DNA of 64,000 nucleotides from DASQHY01 sp035602605 (GCA_035602605.1 DATNLZ010000069.1:124001-188000), one strand, 5' to 3'. Positions 17,921 to 25,532 are shown, numbered from the stretch's first letter. Program-made: numbers and translations. The notes: a model not told the origin generated them from the letters alone.

Positions 17921-18208
17921 ATGTCAATGCCCGTTAAACAACCGCCACCTGAACTCGATCGATACATGCAAGATTTCCTCGCCGACATGATCACGACCAT
18001 GAAGGCGCTCCATGGCACGGTTATGGCCGTAATGATCGATATTGCCGCTCTGCGGCAGGCCATGTTGTGTGATCCAGAGGAATTTACCTGCTACAAAGAA
18101 AAACTAAGGGAAGAGATTGAAACAACTAAACCTATCTTTGAAGCTGCGATGCGCTCGTATGACGAAATGATCCAGGGAATATCAGGTTCTAAGGTTTGGA
18201 ACAACTGA
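17921..18208 (+). CDS. Hypothetical helical protein
   Basis: 95-residue protein that I do not recognise. It looks all-helical: MQDFLADMITTMKALHGTVM, then a segment around a single CDPEEFTC, then KLREEIETTKPIFEAAMRSY. A strong ribosome binding site (AAGAGGAGGG) precedes ATG 17921. It starts 72 bases after the zinc-ribbon gene on the same strand and is likely co-transcribed. No signal peptide or membrane segment. Confidence 0.6.
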   Translation: MSMPVKQPPPELDRYMQDFLADMITTMKALHGTVMAVMIDIAALRQAMLCDPEEFTCYKEKLREEIETTKPIFEAAMRSYDEMIQGISGSKVWNN

Positions 18209-18338
18209 GAATTCCAGTACCGCTTGTGGCGCAAAACAACCGATTCCAAAGAACTGCAGCTATCTTTGCCCCTCGTGTCGCTGCCTCCCAGCGCCGCCTT
18301 GGAGTGCTTCTTCTCCAGTGCCCTCAGAAAAAACTGGG

Positions 18339-19220
18339 CTATCTCCCGCCCTTTTGCAAAATCCGGAGTCCATTCAGAGCGTCGTTCAGGGCGGCCTGCT
18401 CACCTGTAAGTTTTGACGGTGTTTCACCCAATTCGCGCATCCGGCGATGGATCGCCAGGAGCGCTACTTCCATGCGGCCTTTTACTCTCGCGGGATTAAA
18501 CTCCAGCATGGCCGCGTGGTATAGCTCTTTCCAGTCTCTGATCTGCTCAAAAACTGCCGCTCGGCAACCATCTGCAAACAGCCATGAGCGGAAGCGTATC
18601 GGCACAGGTCGGCCGTTCTTGTGCTTTAAGATATGCTCGCCAGCGAAAGCCCCGGGCTGTTGAGGTTGGCCAAATAGATTCTGCGCCTCTTCGCTCACAT
18701 AGCTGATCTTTTCGACCGTTGTGTCGAGGAGTTCTGCACGGCTATAACCAAGAAGATGGCATACAGCATCAGAACAATCCACGCACTGGTGAGAAGAATC
18801 CGCGCAAAGTACGTACTCCGATTTTAATTCGGGGTGAACATGGTTCCGCACCTTGATCAGCGAGTGAAGCCGGCTTAATAATGAAGTCGGTTCCCCGCCT
18901 TTTTCAATAAAGGCGTCCACCACTTCCTCGACGCCGCTTCTTACTCCGGCATAAGCGGACAGCATTAGAACCGGAAGGCGAGGTTTCGTCCGTTTGATCT
19001 CCGCGGCGACGATTCCCCCATCCATTTCCGGCATCGAGTAATCAAGGATCACCGCGTCAATGGGGCGCGAACAAAAAATATCCAGTCCTTCTTTACCGCT
19101 TGACGCAGTGAGCGCCGTATAGCCGGCCGACTCCAGCAACAATTTTCTAACCGTCAAATTAGAGGGTTCATCATCAATACACAGAACCGAGTAGTGGTTT
19201 GCTCCGGATTTCTCTTTCAT
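18339..19220 (-). CDS. Response regulator with PAS domain
   Basis: 293-residue signalling protein. Residues ~8-125 are a receiver domain (VLCIDDEPSNL, phospho-acceptor Asp in DAVILDYSMPEMDG, VLMLSAY). Residues ~150-240 are a PAS domain (DCSDAVCHLLGYSRAELLD, then GEHILKHKNGRPVPIRFR). There is no DNA-binding or catalytic output, so it likely acts by protein contacts. The C-terminal ~50 residues are helical. ATG 19220 is chosen because the receiver starts soon after and GAAGGGG lies upstream; the frame runs on to 19280 without support. It is divergent from the ATPase gene that opens the gas vesicle locus, about 180 bases apart, so a regulatory link is plausible but unproven. Confidence 0.8.
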   Translation of the reverse strand: MKEKSGANHYSVLCIDDEPSNLTVRKLLLESAGYTALTASSGKEGLDIFCSRPIDAVILDYSMPEMDGGIVAAEIKRTKPRLPVLMLSAYAGVRSGVEEVVDAFIEKGGEPTSLLSRLHSLIKVRNHVHPELKSEYVLCADSSHQCVDCSDAVCHLLGYSRAELLDTTVEKISYVSEEAQNLFGQPQQPGAFAGEHILKHKNGRPVPIRFRSWLFADGCRAAVFEQIRDWKELYHAAMLEFNPARVKGRMEVALLAIHRRMRELGETPSKLTGEQAALNDALNGLRILQKGGR

Positions 19221-19400
19221 GACCCCTTCAAATCGAGATTCGGATTCAAGAAGCGTAGCAATTGGGAAGAATTGAGTCAACAGAAGCAGCGTGATGTGTT
19301 CCCTCGGTGACTCGACAACCGAGTCAAATATGCTGCGCCTGAGGGGCGGCCGACATTCCTCCGGGCGCCAGCCTGTTCTTTCCGGTTGGCCTTCGCTAGA

Positions 19401-21335
19401 ATGCCCGCTGTGGCAAAACTAGATTTCTTCGTAGGAAAAGGCGGGGTTGGCAAAACAACGGTATCCGCAGCTTACGCGTTACATCACGCTGTCCACAATC
19501 CTGCTGAATCCACCCTGCTTCTCTCTACCGATCCAGCTCACTCTCTGTCAGATATCTGGCAGCAGCCGTTAGGAGACGCGGCAGAAAGAGCGCGGCTACG
19601 TCGCCCAGGCCGCCTTTACCTCTGGCAAGTCAACGCCGAAAAGAAGTTCCGGGGCTTCCTTAATAAACACAAAGAAGCAATGCTGTCGATCCTCGAAAAG
19701 GGCTCGATTTTTTCTCGTCAGGATATTGAGCCGCTTTTGAACACCACTTTGCCTGGCATGGCCGAGATGTCGGCGCTGCTCGCGATTGACGACGCGTTTC
19801 GATCCGGCAAATACGATCGGATCGTAGTGGACACCGCTCCTTTTGGACATACCCTAAGGCTTTTTGAGCTTCCACAGTACTTCTCCCGTTTCCTAGATTT
19901 TCTGGAGCTGGCAACCGATCGTGACCGCGTTCTGGCCGCCCATTTTGGCGGAAATCAGCGTCAGCCTAACAACCCGATTTTGGCGGAGTGGCGCCTATTG
20001 GTCGAGGCGGTACAAAAAGCTTTCCTGACCGATGCCAAGTTATTCCTAGTTACCACTGCAGAAAGTTTTTCCTTAAATGAGGCCGTCCGGTGTAGCGCCG
20101 AATTGCGAGCACATTCCCCGCCTATGGAGATAAACGCCATAGTTTTGAACCGTGTTGTCCTCGGTCAAAATAAATGCAATACGTGCCAACAAAAAAGGGA
20201 AATGACTCGCGCGGGGCGCAGGTTTCTGAAGAAGCGATTTCCCAGTCAGGAATTATATATCGGAGAAGATAGTGGAGCCCCGATTGTCGGGCTCATGGGG
20301 TTGGAACATTTTGGCCGTCACGTTTTCGCAGGAAAGCCTTTTCGCTGGAAGCCACTGGCCCCTACCAGCAGGAAGCTGCGAATCGTTCGAACCGATTGGC
20401 CTGTTCTAAGTACTCCGCTCTCCCTCGTTCTGGGGAAAGGCGGCGTTGGTAAAACTACCATTTCAGCCGCGCTGGGTTTTCACGCACGAGCGCAAGAAAA
20501 AGTCTCCGTCGAACTTTGCTCGGTTGATCCTGCACCATCGCTCGACGATATCTTTCAAGCCAACATTACAGGCGAGGCTAAATCCGTCCTGGGTGATCCC
20601 AAGTTTAGGGCTTCGGAGTTGGACTCCGCCGGGATTTTTCGAGACTGGGTATCAACAATCAAGCACTCCATCGACAGGGCGATGACATCGACCCGCGCCA
20701 GCGTGCACGTTGATCTATCTTTTGAAAGGCAGCTCTTTGCGACTCTGCTCGACAGCGTGCCGCCCGGTTTGGATGAAATTCTCGCTGTCGTCCGCATATT
20801 CGATTTGTTGAGCGACCGCTCGAAGAGGGTAGTAATTGACATGGCGCCCACCGGACATGCGCTCGATCTGTTGCGCACTCCGGAACGGATTCTGGCCTGG
20901 ACCAGGGCATTGTTGAAAACTCTCTCCGCGCACCGTACACTTGATTTGGTGCGCGATGCCGGCGTTACGGTTGCGCAGTTAGGCAAAAACATTCGGGACT
21001 TGCTGGCCCTGCTAAACAATTCTCAGCAGACCTGCATTTATACCGTGATGCTCGCTGAACCACTTCCCGATCGTGAAACGGAACGGTTAGTGAATGAGCT
21101 TCGTAATCTCAAAATGAACGTAGGCTATGTATTCGTCAATCGTTTGCTGTTCCCCGATGATGTTCGTGGTTGTCGCCGATGTGGCCGTGCCAGCCGTTGG
21201 CAGATGGCAACGCTTGCCGAACTTTTGCGTAACCACGCCGAACGTTCTGTGTATCTGGTGCGAAACTTCCCATCCGAAATCGCAGGCAAGAGGGGTTTGC
21301 GCTCTTTGACCGGTGAGCTATGGCGCGTGGCATGA
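19401..21335 (+). CDS. Tandem ArsA/Get3-type ATPase of gas vesicle locus
   Basis: 644-residue P-loop ATPase made of two homologous ArsA/Get3 halves. Both have the deviant Walker A GKGGVGKTT (residues 12-20 and ~345-353), a switch I (STDPAHSLSD; SVDPAPSLDD, where His is replaced by Pro) and the A-loop (DTAPFGHTL; DMAPTGHAL). Both also keep a CxxC pair (C259/C262 and C591/C594) at the place where Get3 dimers bind zinc. ArsA halves drive arsenite pumps; Get3 homodimers deliver tail-anchored membrane proteins. No ArsB, ArsR or ArsD is nearby. The stop overlaps the start of gvpF/L-1, pointing to a chaperone role in gas vesicle assembly (inference). ATG 19401 chosen over TTG 19386. Confidence 0.85.
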   Translation: MPAVAKLDFFVGKGGVGKTTVSAAYALHHAVHNPAESTLLLSTDPAHSLSDIWQQPLGDAAERARLRRPGRLYLWQVNAEKKFRGFLNKHKEAMLSILEKGSIFSRQDIEPLLNTTLPGMAEMSALLAIDDAFRSGKYDRIVVDTAPFGHTLRLFELPQYFSRFLDFLELATDRDRVLAAHFGGNQRQPNNPILAEWRLLVEAVQKAFLTDAKLFLVTTAESFSLNEAVRCSAELRAHSPPMEINAIVLNRVVLGQNKCNTCQQKREMTRAGRRFLKKRFPSQELYIGEDSGAPIVGLMGLEHFGRHVFAGKPFRWKPLAPTSRKLRIVRTDWPVLSTPLSLVLGKGGVGKTTISAALGFHARAQEKVSVELCSVDPAPSLDDIFQANITGEAKSVLGDPKFRASELDSAGIFRDWVSTIKHSIDRAMTSTRASVHVDLSFERQLFATLLDSVPPGLDEILAVVRIFDLLSDRSKRVVIDMAPTGHALDLLRTPERILAWTRALLKTLSAHRTLDLVRDAGVTVAQLGKNIRDLLALLNNSQQTCIYTVMLAEPLPDRETERLVNELRNLKMNVGYVFVNRLLFPDDVRGCRRCGRASRWQMATLAELLRNHAERSVYLVRNFPSEIAGKRGLRSLTGELWRVA

Positions 21336-22078
21336 ACTCTGCGTCGAAAGACAAAGTTTTGTATATGTACGGGATTATGCAACGTCCCTCTGACTTCGCC
21401 GCCATTCCCGGCATTGACGGCAAGGCGCCAGTCGAGTCCATAAAATGCGGCGCGCTGATCTGCTGGATGAGCCGGGTATCTAAATCTGAATTCGCGGATA
21501 ATCTCTCGGCGAACATGGAAAACCTGGATTGGCTTGCGGCCATGAGCGCTCGCCATCAGGAAACTGTCTCGGCAATTGCGCCAACCGAGGATGTTTTGCC
21601 GGCTCGCTTTGGCACGGTCTTTTTGAACGAAACATCATTGCGGTCCGATATCCAACAGCGCCAATCTGAATTGCTTGCGGACTTCAAACGAATAAAGGGT
21701 TGCGAAGAATGGGGCGTGAAAGTTTTTGCCTTTCAGCCTGGCAAAATTGAACTGCCTTCGTCGCTGAAAACGGGGAAAGATTACTTGAAGGCTAAATCCG
21801 CAATGCTGCACAAACGTACGCGTAAAACTCCAGATGAAGAAATGACTCGCTTTGCGCAAGCTCTCGAAAGAATTTCGAAAACCGCGGCGGAGGGAGGAAG
21901 GATAAGCGGCGGACGTCGTGACCTAGTGTTTCAAGTTTCCTTGTTGGTCAAGCGTGCCAACCGAAAAAAACTCGAAGCTATCCTGAAGCGATTTTCCAGC
22001 AAGTGGAAAGACTCGCGACAGATTGAATGCACCGGACCGTGGCCGCCATACTCGTTCGTATCGCGAAGCATTCAGTAG
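21320..22078 (+). CDS. GvpF/GvpL family gas vesicle protein 1
   Basis: Gas vesicle accessory protein of the GvpF/L family, 252 residues. The N-terminal strand VLYMYGIMQRP, the central LPARFGTVFLNETSLRSDI and the C-terminal signature TGPWPPYSFV are typical. These proteins bind GvpA monomers and are minor components that help nucleate the shell. The gene overlaps the ATPase stop: ATG 21320 lies 15 bases inside it, and an in-frame ATG at 21332 forms an ATGA overlap. Either gives translational coupling. It is the first of three divergent GvpF/L copies in the locus. Confidence 0.88.
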   Translation: MARGMNSASKDKVLYMYGIMQRPSDFAAIPGIDGKAPVESIKCGALICWMSRVSKSEFADNLSANMENLDWLAAMSARHQETVSAIAPTEDVLPARFGTVFLNETSLRSDIQQRQSELLADFKRIKGCEEWGVKVFAFQPGKIELPSSLKTGKDYLKAKSAMLHKRTRKTPDEEMTRFAQALERISKTAAEGGRISGGRRDLVFQVSLLVKRANRKKLEAILKRFSSKWKDSRQIECTGPWPPYSFVSRSIQ

Positions 22079-22110
22079 CACTGTTTATTGTATCGCTGCG
22101 CCAATTGCTT

Positions 22111-22356
22111 ATGCCCAAACCATCCACTGCGATCATCCTTGAGAATGGCGATCCGGCGGATGAGAGCACACTTCTGGACGTGCTCGATCATCTGCTGAAC
22201 GCAGGTGTGGTTATTAGCGGGAATGTGGTGATTTCCCTTGCCGGCGTTGATCTAATTTATGTCCGGCTGGATGTGATTCTCACGTCTGTGGAGACGGCTC
22301 TGCGCCATATGGAAATGAGCCTCTTGCAATCTTCAGAACCCACTAGGCGCACGTAA
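22111..22356 (+). CDS. GvpA/J/M-family gas vesicle protein
   Basis: 81-residue member of the gas vesicle protein family (GvpA/GvpJ/GvpM/GvpS). The core STLLDVLDHLLNAGVVISG followed by NVVISLAGVDLIYVRLDVIL and SVETAL fits the minor J/M/S-type members better than GvpA, which has IDAWVRISLVGI. Such proteins probably cap or nucleate the vesicle tip. ATG 22111 is chosen; the frame extends to 22027, but that part overlaps gvpF/L-1. It sits between gvpF/L-1 and gvpF/L-2 with short spacings, as part of one plus-strand unit. Confidence 0.8.
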   Translation: MPKPSTAIILENGDPADESTLLDVLDHLLNAGVVISGNVVISLAGVDLIYVRLDVILTSVETALRHMEMSLLQSSEPTRRT

Positions 22357-22369
22357 TTCTTCTCAAGTC

Positions 22370-23020
22370 ATGCGCCTGCTTCCCTACTGCATAACCGAAA
22401 CCGAACCCCCGATTGAAATCCCGCTTGCTGGCGTGCAGGGAATGCCCATCGAAGCAATAGTCGATTCCGGTCTCCGGTGCTTGGTTTCCAGGTACAGCGA
22501 CACGGCCACGCTTATTGAGCAGCCTCTTCAAAAGACCGCGATGGTGTTTAATCGCGTGTTACAGGAAATTTTCCGCCAGGTGGCCATTGTTCCGTTTCGA
22601 TTTCCCACGGTAGTCGCGGATGAAGGCGAGCTTTCAACCTTTTTGCGTGAGCATTGCGAGGAGTACGCTCGTGCCCTGCCCCGGCTGCGTGATAAGGTAC
22701 AGGTCGAGATACGGGTCAATTACCAACGCGCGCCGCAAAGCCCCGCGGCGACGGGGCAGCCTGGATTGGCCTACATGCATAAGCAGCAAACTCAGCTTCG
22801 CCTCCTGGAATCTGCCGTGAGCGCGATGCGTGCCGCCGGGGAGCCCTGGATTGAATTATGGCGCGAGCGCCATGTCCTGGACGGGGTTCGATGCTATGTT
22901 TTAGTGGGGCGCCCTGCTATGCAAGCCTTCATGGAACACGTTGGTTCGGTAGAGCTAGCACCTGAGCTCAGCGCGCGCGTGACGGGCCCTTGGCCCGCGA
23001 CCGAATTCCTGAAGGAGTAG
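22370..23020 (+). CDS. GvpF/GvpL family gas vesicle protein 2
   Basis: Second GvpF/L-family protein, 216 residues. Family marks are IVPFRFPTVVADEGELSTFL in the middle (the equivalent of PARFGT in copy 1) and the C-terminal ARVTGPWPATEFL. It differs strongly from copies 1 and 3: it is shorter and lacks the usual YVYGI-like opening strand, starting instead with MRLLPYCITETEPP. ATG 22370, 13 bases after the preceding stop. By family knowledge it interacts with GvpA during assembly. The next plus-strand gene (gvpK) is 1.27 kb away, beyond two minus-strand genes. Confidence 0.82.
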   Translation: MRLLPYCITETEPPIEIPLAGVQGMPIEAIVDSGLRCLVSRYSDTATLIEQPLQKTAMVFNRVLQEIFRQVAIVPFRFPTVVADEGELSTFLREHCEEYARALPRLRDKVQVEIRVNYQRAPQSPAATGQPGLAYMHKQQTQLRLLESAVSAMRAAGEPWIELWRERHVLDGVRCYVLVGRPAMQAFMEHVGSVELAPELSARVTGPWPATEFLKE

Positions 23021-23102
23021 AAATAGCGAAGTAAATCAAGAACATCGCGTTTTCACGATGCGTAGCGCATCCGGTTGTTCTCGCCCGCCGAAACCGCCAA
23101 GG

Positions 23103-23324
23103 TCACATTTCTGGTTTCAGCTCTCGACCGCAACGGAAACACTCAGGGCCCGCTCCCGTCCAACGAATGTCCAGCAACTGGGCGCAGAACGGGCAGAAGT
23201 TGGACATGGTACGACCGCATTTCGGGCAATCTCTAATTCCAATTGGGAGCCTCGATGGATTGTCGTGTTCACTAGGAGGATTGAATAGATTACGACAGCT
23301 TGGGTTCATGCAAATCAAATTCAC
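23103..23324 (-). CDS. Eight-cysteine zinc-ribbon protein, paralogue 2
   Basis: 73-residue protein with CMNPSC, CPKC, CPFC and CFRC pairs, paralogous to the protein at 17633-17848. Conserved blocks are IRDCPKCGRTMSNFCPFC and RCGRELKPE, with QLLDIRW between. Eight cysteines predict two zinc sites. GTG start at 23324 follows AAAGG. Located inside the gas vesicle locus but on the opposite strand, 93 bases downstream of the 78-residue gene at 23418-23654, with which it may form a small operon. Function not known. Confidence 0.65.
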   Translation of the reverse strand: MNLICMNPSCRNLFNPPSEHDNPSRLPIGIRDCPKCGRTMSNFCPFCAQLLDIRWTGAGPECFRCGRELKPEM

Positions 23325-23417
23325 GCACCTTTAGAAGAGGTTAATCCCGCATGATTCGAATAGGATTGTCTTCGGTGAGTTCAAGGTAAGATAAATTTCG
23401 AAGTTCAAAAACGTCCA

Positions 23418-23654
23418 TCAGTGTGAACGTGAATCACCTATGGATCCTTTTCTGAACCTTCTGATACCCTCCCTGTTCAACTCACCGGTTGCCAGCAAGC
23501 GGACAATCTCTTCTTCTGTAAAAATGTGGTTTTCTATGAAGTAGATGCGATGACCTTTGAGTGTCACTCCGGCTTTCACTGAAATTCCCTGCTTTCGCAA
23601 TGACTCTACAAAAGCGACGTTCTCTTTTGAGAATTCATGTAGATCAAAATTCAC
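23418..23654 (-). CDS. Hypothetical 78-residue protein
   Basis: Small protein I do not recognise: MNFDLHEFSKENVAFVESLR, then a beta-rich part (VTLKGHRIYFIENHIFTEE) and a basic C-terminus (REGIRRFRKGSIGDSRSH). It looks like a compact alpha/beta fold without transmembrane parts. GTG start at 23654 with AGGAGAG four bases upstream, which belongs to the leader element shared with the 16676 gene. Probably co-transcribed with the zinc-ribbon gene behind it. Codon use and a good ribosome binding site argue that it is real. Confidence 0.55.
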   Translation of the reverse strand: MNFDLHEFSKENVAFVESLRKQGISVKAGVTLKGHRIYFIENHIFTEEEIVRLLATGELNREGIRRFRKGSIGDSRSH

Positions 23655-23658
23655 ACGT

Positions 23659-23738
23659 CTCTCCTACAGCGATACTCACCTTATGGAACACCAGTGCCTT
23701 GCACAATGCCGAGGAATACGTACGGTCAATCCGCTACG
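23659..23738 (-). promoter_or_regulatory. Conserved leader element, copy B
   Basis: Minus-strand copy of the element at 16587-16667. The 27-base core occupies 23730-23704 (24 of 27 identical). TGTTCCATAA and AGGAGAG are also kept, at similar distances, and AGGAGAG serves the GTG start at 23654. The genes downstream of the two copies are not similar, so the shared part is regulatory or an RNA, not a duplicated gene. Confidence 0.55.
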
Positions 23739-24286
23739 TATCTGCCGACCGTTGAAGAGATACTTCAGCTCCTACCGCCATGGAGCGAACGTCTTTACGG
23801 TGCCTGCCGGTACGTACTGGAGATCGTTTTCCGCTGCCGCCAAATCTCAATTTCAACGGAGGCCAACAGACGGGGGAAGGCTGTCGAATATATTTCAAAC
23901 ACATAACGAGCAGGGCACGCTTTATTTCCACGTCCATTTCACCGACAAGACCTTTCTGGGTATTTCGACCGCTTCAAAGATGTTCGTGCATTTCTGCCGA
24001 CCTAGACGATGCTTCTACCGGCAGTTACGACGTCTTGCGTGAATACGTCCATCCCGACCCGCTCTTCTGGTAGAATCGATGGTGAGGTCAGAAGGCGCAT
24101 TCTCCGCCCGTTGGGGTGATACTGATCATATTAAAAACGCCCCTAATTACGAGTTTCGGTGTATGCGGGAACCCGCTAAAATTGCGGCTTCCACAGGCTC
24201 TAAATTGAATAAGCTCAATCAGTTGAGGGGAAGTAGCAGCCCGAACGGAGCCAAAAGTTCTCAACTCTGAAACAGCCCTGTTTGAA
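23739..24286. other. Gene-poor stretch, possibly a decayed gene
   Basis: About 550 bases before gvpK without an intact gene. Coding-like peptides appear in different plus frames: PTVEEILQLLPPWSERLYG at about 23748, GTLYFHVHFTDKTFLGISTA at about 23915, and DLDDASTGSYDVLREYVHP at about 24000. They would join only through frameshifts, suggesting an eroded gene. No known family is recognised. The last 200 bases before gvpK contain nothing I can identify. Confidence 0.3.
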
Positions 24287-24631
24287 ATGCCCGAGAAAAA
24301 TCCATCCTCGCTTTCGAAATCTACCAATAGCTCCGCGGATCTTTCAGGTGCCCCCTCAGCGGTTCCTAGCCGCGTCGAGTGCACTCCTGAAACCATTGAT
24401 CAAGGGTTAGCCAAGCTTGTTCTGAGTCTCATTGAACTGCTGCGCCAACTTCTCGAACGTCAAGCCATCCGCAGAATGGAAGGCGGTTCGCTGAGCGACG
24501 AGCAGGTCGAGCAGATGGGAGAATCGCTGATGAAGCTCGAAGCCAAGATCTGCGAGCTGAGCAAACATTTTGGCCTCACTCCTGCCGATTTAAATCTTGA
24601 CCTTGGCCCTTTAGGTCATTTGGTAAAATAG
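24287..24631 (+). CDS. gvpK: Gas vesicle protein GvpK
   Basis: 114-residue GvpK, a small accessory protein needed for gas vesicle formation. Diagnostic blocks are GLAKLVLSLIELLRQLLERQ, the segment IRRMEGGSLSDEQVEQMGES and the C-terminus HFGLTPADLNLDLGPLGHL. The N-terminal ~30 residues are Ser/Pro-rich and variable. ATG 24287. It is followed by a 220-base gap with a candidate promoter, then gvpJ and gvpA. Confidence 0.93.
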   Translation: MPEKNPSSLSKSTNSSADLSGAPSAVPSRVECTPETIDQGLAKLVLSLIELLRQLLERQAIRRMEGGSLSDEQVEQMGESLMKLEAKICELSKHFGLTPADLNLDLGPLGHLVK

Positions 24632-24750
24632 ACTCGGGTTCTAGTGTTTTTCTTGCGGAACTAACACCCATACAGGATTCGCCCTATTGACGAAACTCGG
24701 TTCGTCCCTAGCGAACATTAAGTTAAAAACGGCTATTTTGTTCCCCCACA

Positions 24751-24779
24751 TTGACAGGAATCTCGTAAGTCAGTAGCAT
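24751..24779 (+). promoter_or_regulatory. Candidate promoter upstream of gvpJ-gvpA
   Basis: TTGACA at 24751-24756, a 17-base spacer and TAGCAT at 24774-24779 (four of six consensus bases), about 70 bases before gvpJ. Just upstream (24678-24716) lie two short inverted repeats, TTCG/CGAA and GTTCG/CGAAC, each around a CCCTA-containing loop, which could be an operator or the end of the gvpK transcript. Confidence 0.42.
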
Positions 24780-24851
24780 CTCGTTTCTATCAACGGGCAA
24801 CAACTCTGCAAATAAGGGCAGTTAATTCACTGAGGCTGGTTCCAATTTCTT

Positions 24852-25166
24852 ATGGATAGAGCGCCAACGTCAAGTGGGACCACGAACCTAGTCGATATCT
24901 TGGACCGTGTTCTCGACAAGGGACTAGTAATTGCCGGCGATATCCGAGTCTCGCTGGCAAACGTAGAGCTCCTCACAATAAGAATTCGTCTGCTGGTTTG
25001 TTCTGTTGACAAGGCTGAGCAGATCGGTATGAATTGGTGGAAGTACGATCCCCACTTGACCATGCAGGCTCCGGTCGTCCCCAGAATGGCCCAGCAGTCT
25101 ACTCAGACGCGGCGTGTAGTTCGTTCCAAACCCGCCAAAGCGGCTAAATCTAGACGCAAAGTCTAG
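24852..25166 (+). CDS. gvpJ: Gas vesicle protein GvpJ-like with basic tail
   Basis: 104-residue GvpA/GvpJ-family protein. The core LVDILDRVLDKGLVIAGDIR, SLANVELLTIRIRLLVCSVD and NWWKYDP identify the J-type, a minor shell or tip protein. After the conserved core comes a ~35-residue tail ending in a cluster of Lys/Arg (RRVVRSKPAKAAKSRRKV). Sits 24 bases upstream of gvpA and likely shares its transcript; its last codons form one arm of a hairpin at 25149-25167. ATG 24852. Confidence 0.88.
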   Translation: MDRAPTSSGTTNLVDILDRVLDKGLVIAGDIRVSLANVELLTIRIRLLVCSVDKAEQIGMNWWKYDPHLTMQAPVVPRMAQQSTQTRRVVRSKPAKAAKSRRKV

Positions 25167-25167
25167 A
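25149..25167 (+). promoter_or_regulatory. Hairpin at gvpJ/gvpA junction
   Basis: Perfect inverted repeat TCTAGAC-GCAAA-GTCTAGA covering the gvpJ stop codon, nine bases before the gvpA Shine-Dalgarno (TAGGAGG). No T-run follows, so it is not a simple terminator. It could stabilise a processed gvpA message and raise the output of the major shell protein (inference). Confidence 0.5.
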
Positions 25168-25190
25168 CGCACTCATAGGAGGCAAGGACA

Positions 25191-25496
25191 ATGGCAGTCG
25201 AACGCGTTTCTGGTGGATCTAGCCTCATCGATGTTCTCGATCGCGTCCTGGATAAAGGAATCGTCATTGATGCCTGGGTTCGTATCTCCCTCGTCGGAAT
25301 TGATTTGATTACGGTCGAAGCGCGCGTAGTCGTCGCCTCAATTGACACCTACTTGAAATATGCCGATGCGGTTGGACTTGTTGGCCTTGTGTCGCGGCCG
25401 CAACTCGCTGCAGTCCAAGAACCCGAGCTGGCTATTGAGACGACCCGTCGCGTCACCCGCGTGCCCGCTCGAAGGACTCGCCGCCGACGCAGTTAA
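25191..25496 (+). CDS. gvpA: Major gas vesicle structural protein GvpA
   Basis: Main shell protein: GvpA polymerises into the ribs of the gas-filled, protein-walled vesicle. The hallmark sequence is intact: SSLIDVLDRVLDKGIVIDAW, VRISLVGIDLITVEARVVV and ASIDTYLKYADAVGL. Typical GvpA is about 70 residues; this one has 101, with an extra C-terminal tail rich in Arg (RRVTRVPARRTRRRRS). Strong ribosome binding site TAGGAGG before ATG 25191. Placed after gvpJ and before a histidine kinase. Confidence 0.95.
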   Translation: MAVERVSGGSSLIDVLDRVLDKGIVIDAWVRISLVGIDLITVEARVVVASIDTYLKYADAVGLVGLVSRPQLAAVQEPELAIETTRRVTRVPARRTRRRRS

Positions 25497-25532
25497 TCAT
25501 AGGTTGGGACGAATCACCGGAAACAGTGCTCG

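Noticed and set aside
19401..21335. Arsenite-pump ATPase interpretation of the tandem ATPase
   Set aside because: No arsB, arsR, arsC or arsD lies nearby, and the gene overlaps gvpF/L-1; the arsenic role is not excluded but is less likely.
24678..24716. Two small hairpins as ANTAR antitermination targets
   Set aside because: Stems are only 4-5 bp and the loops are not hexaloops with A at position 1 and G at position 4, so they do not meet the known ANTAR target pattern.
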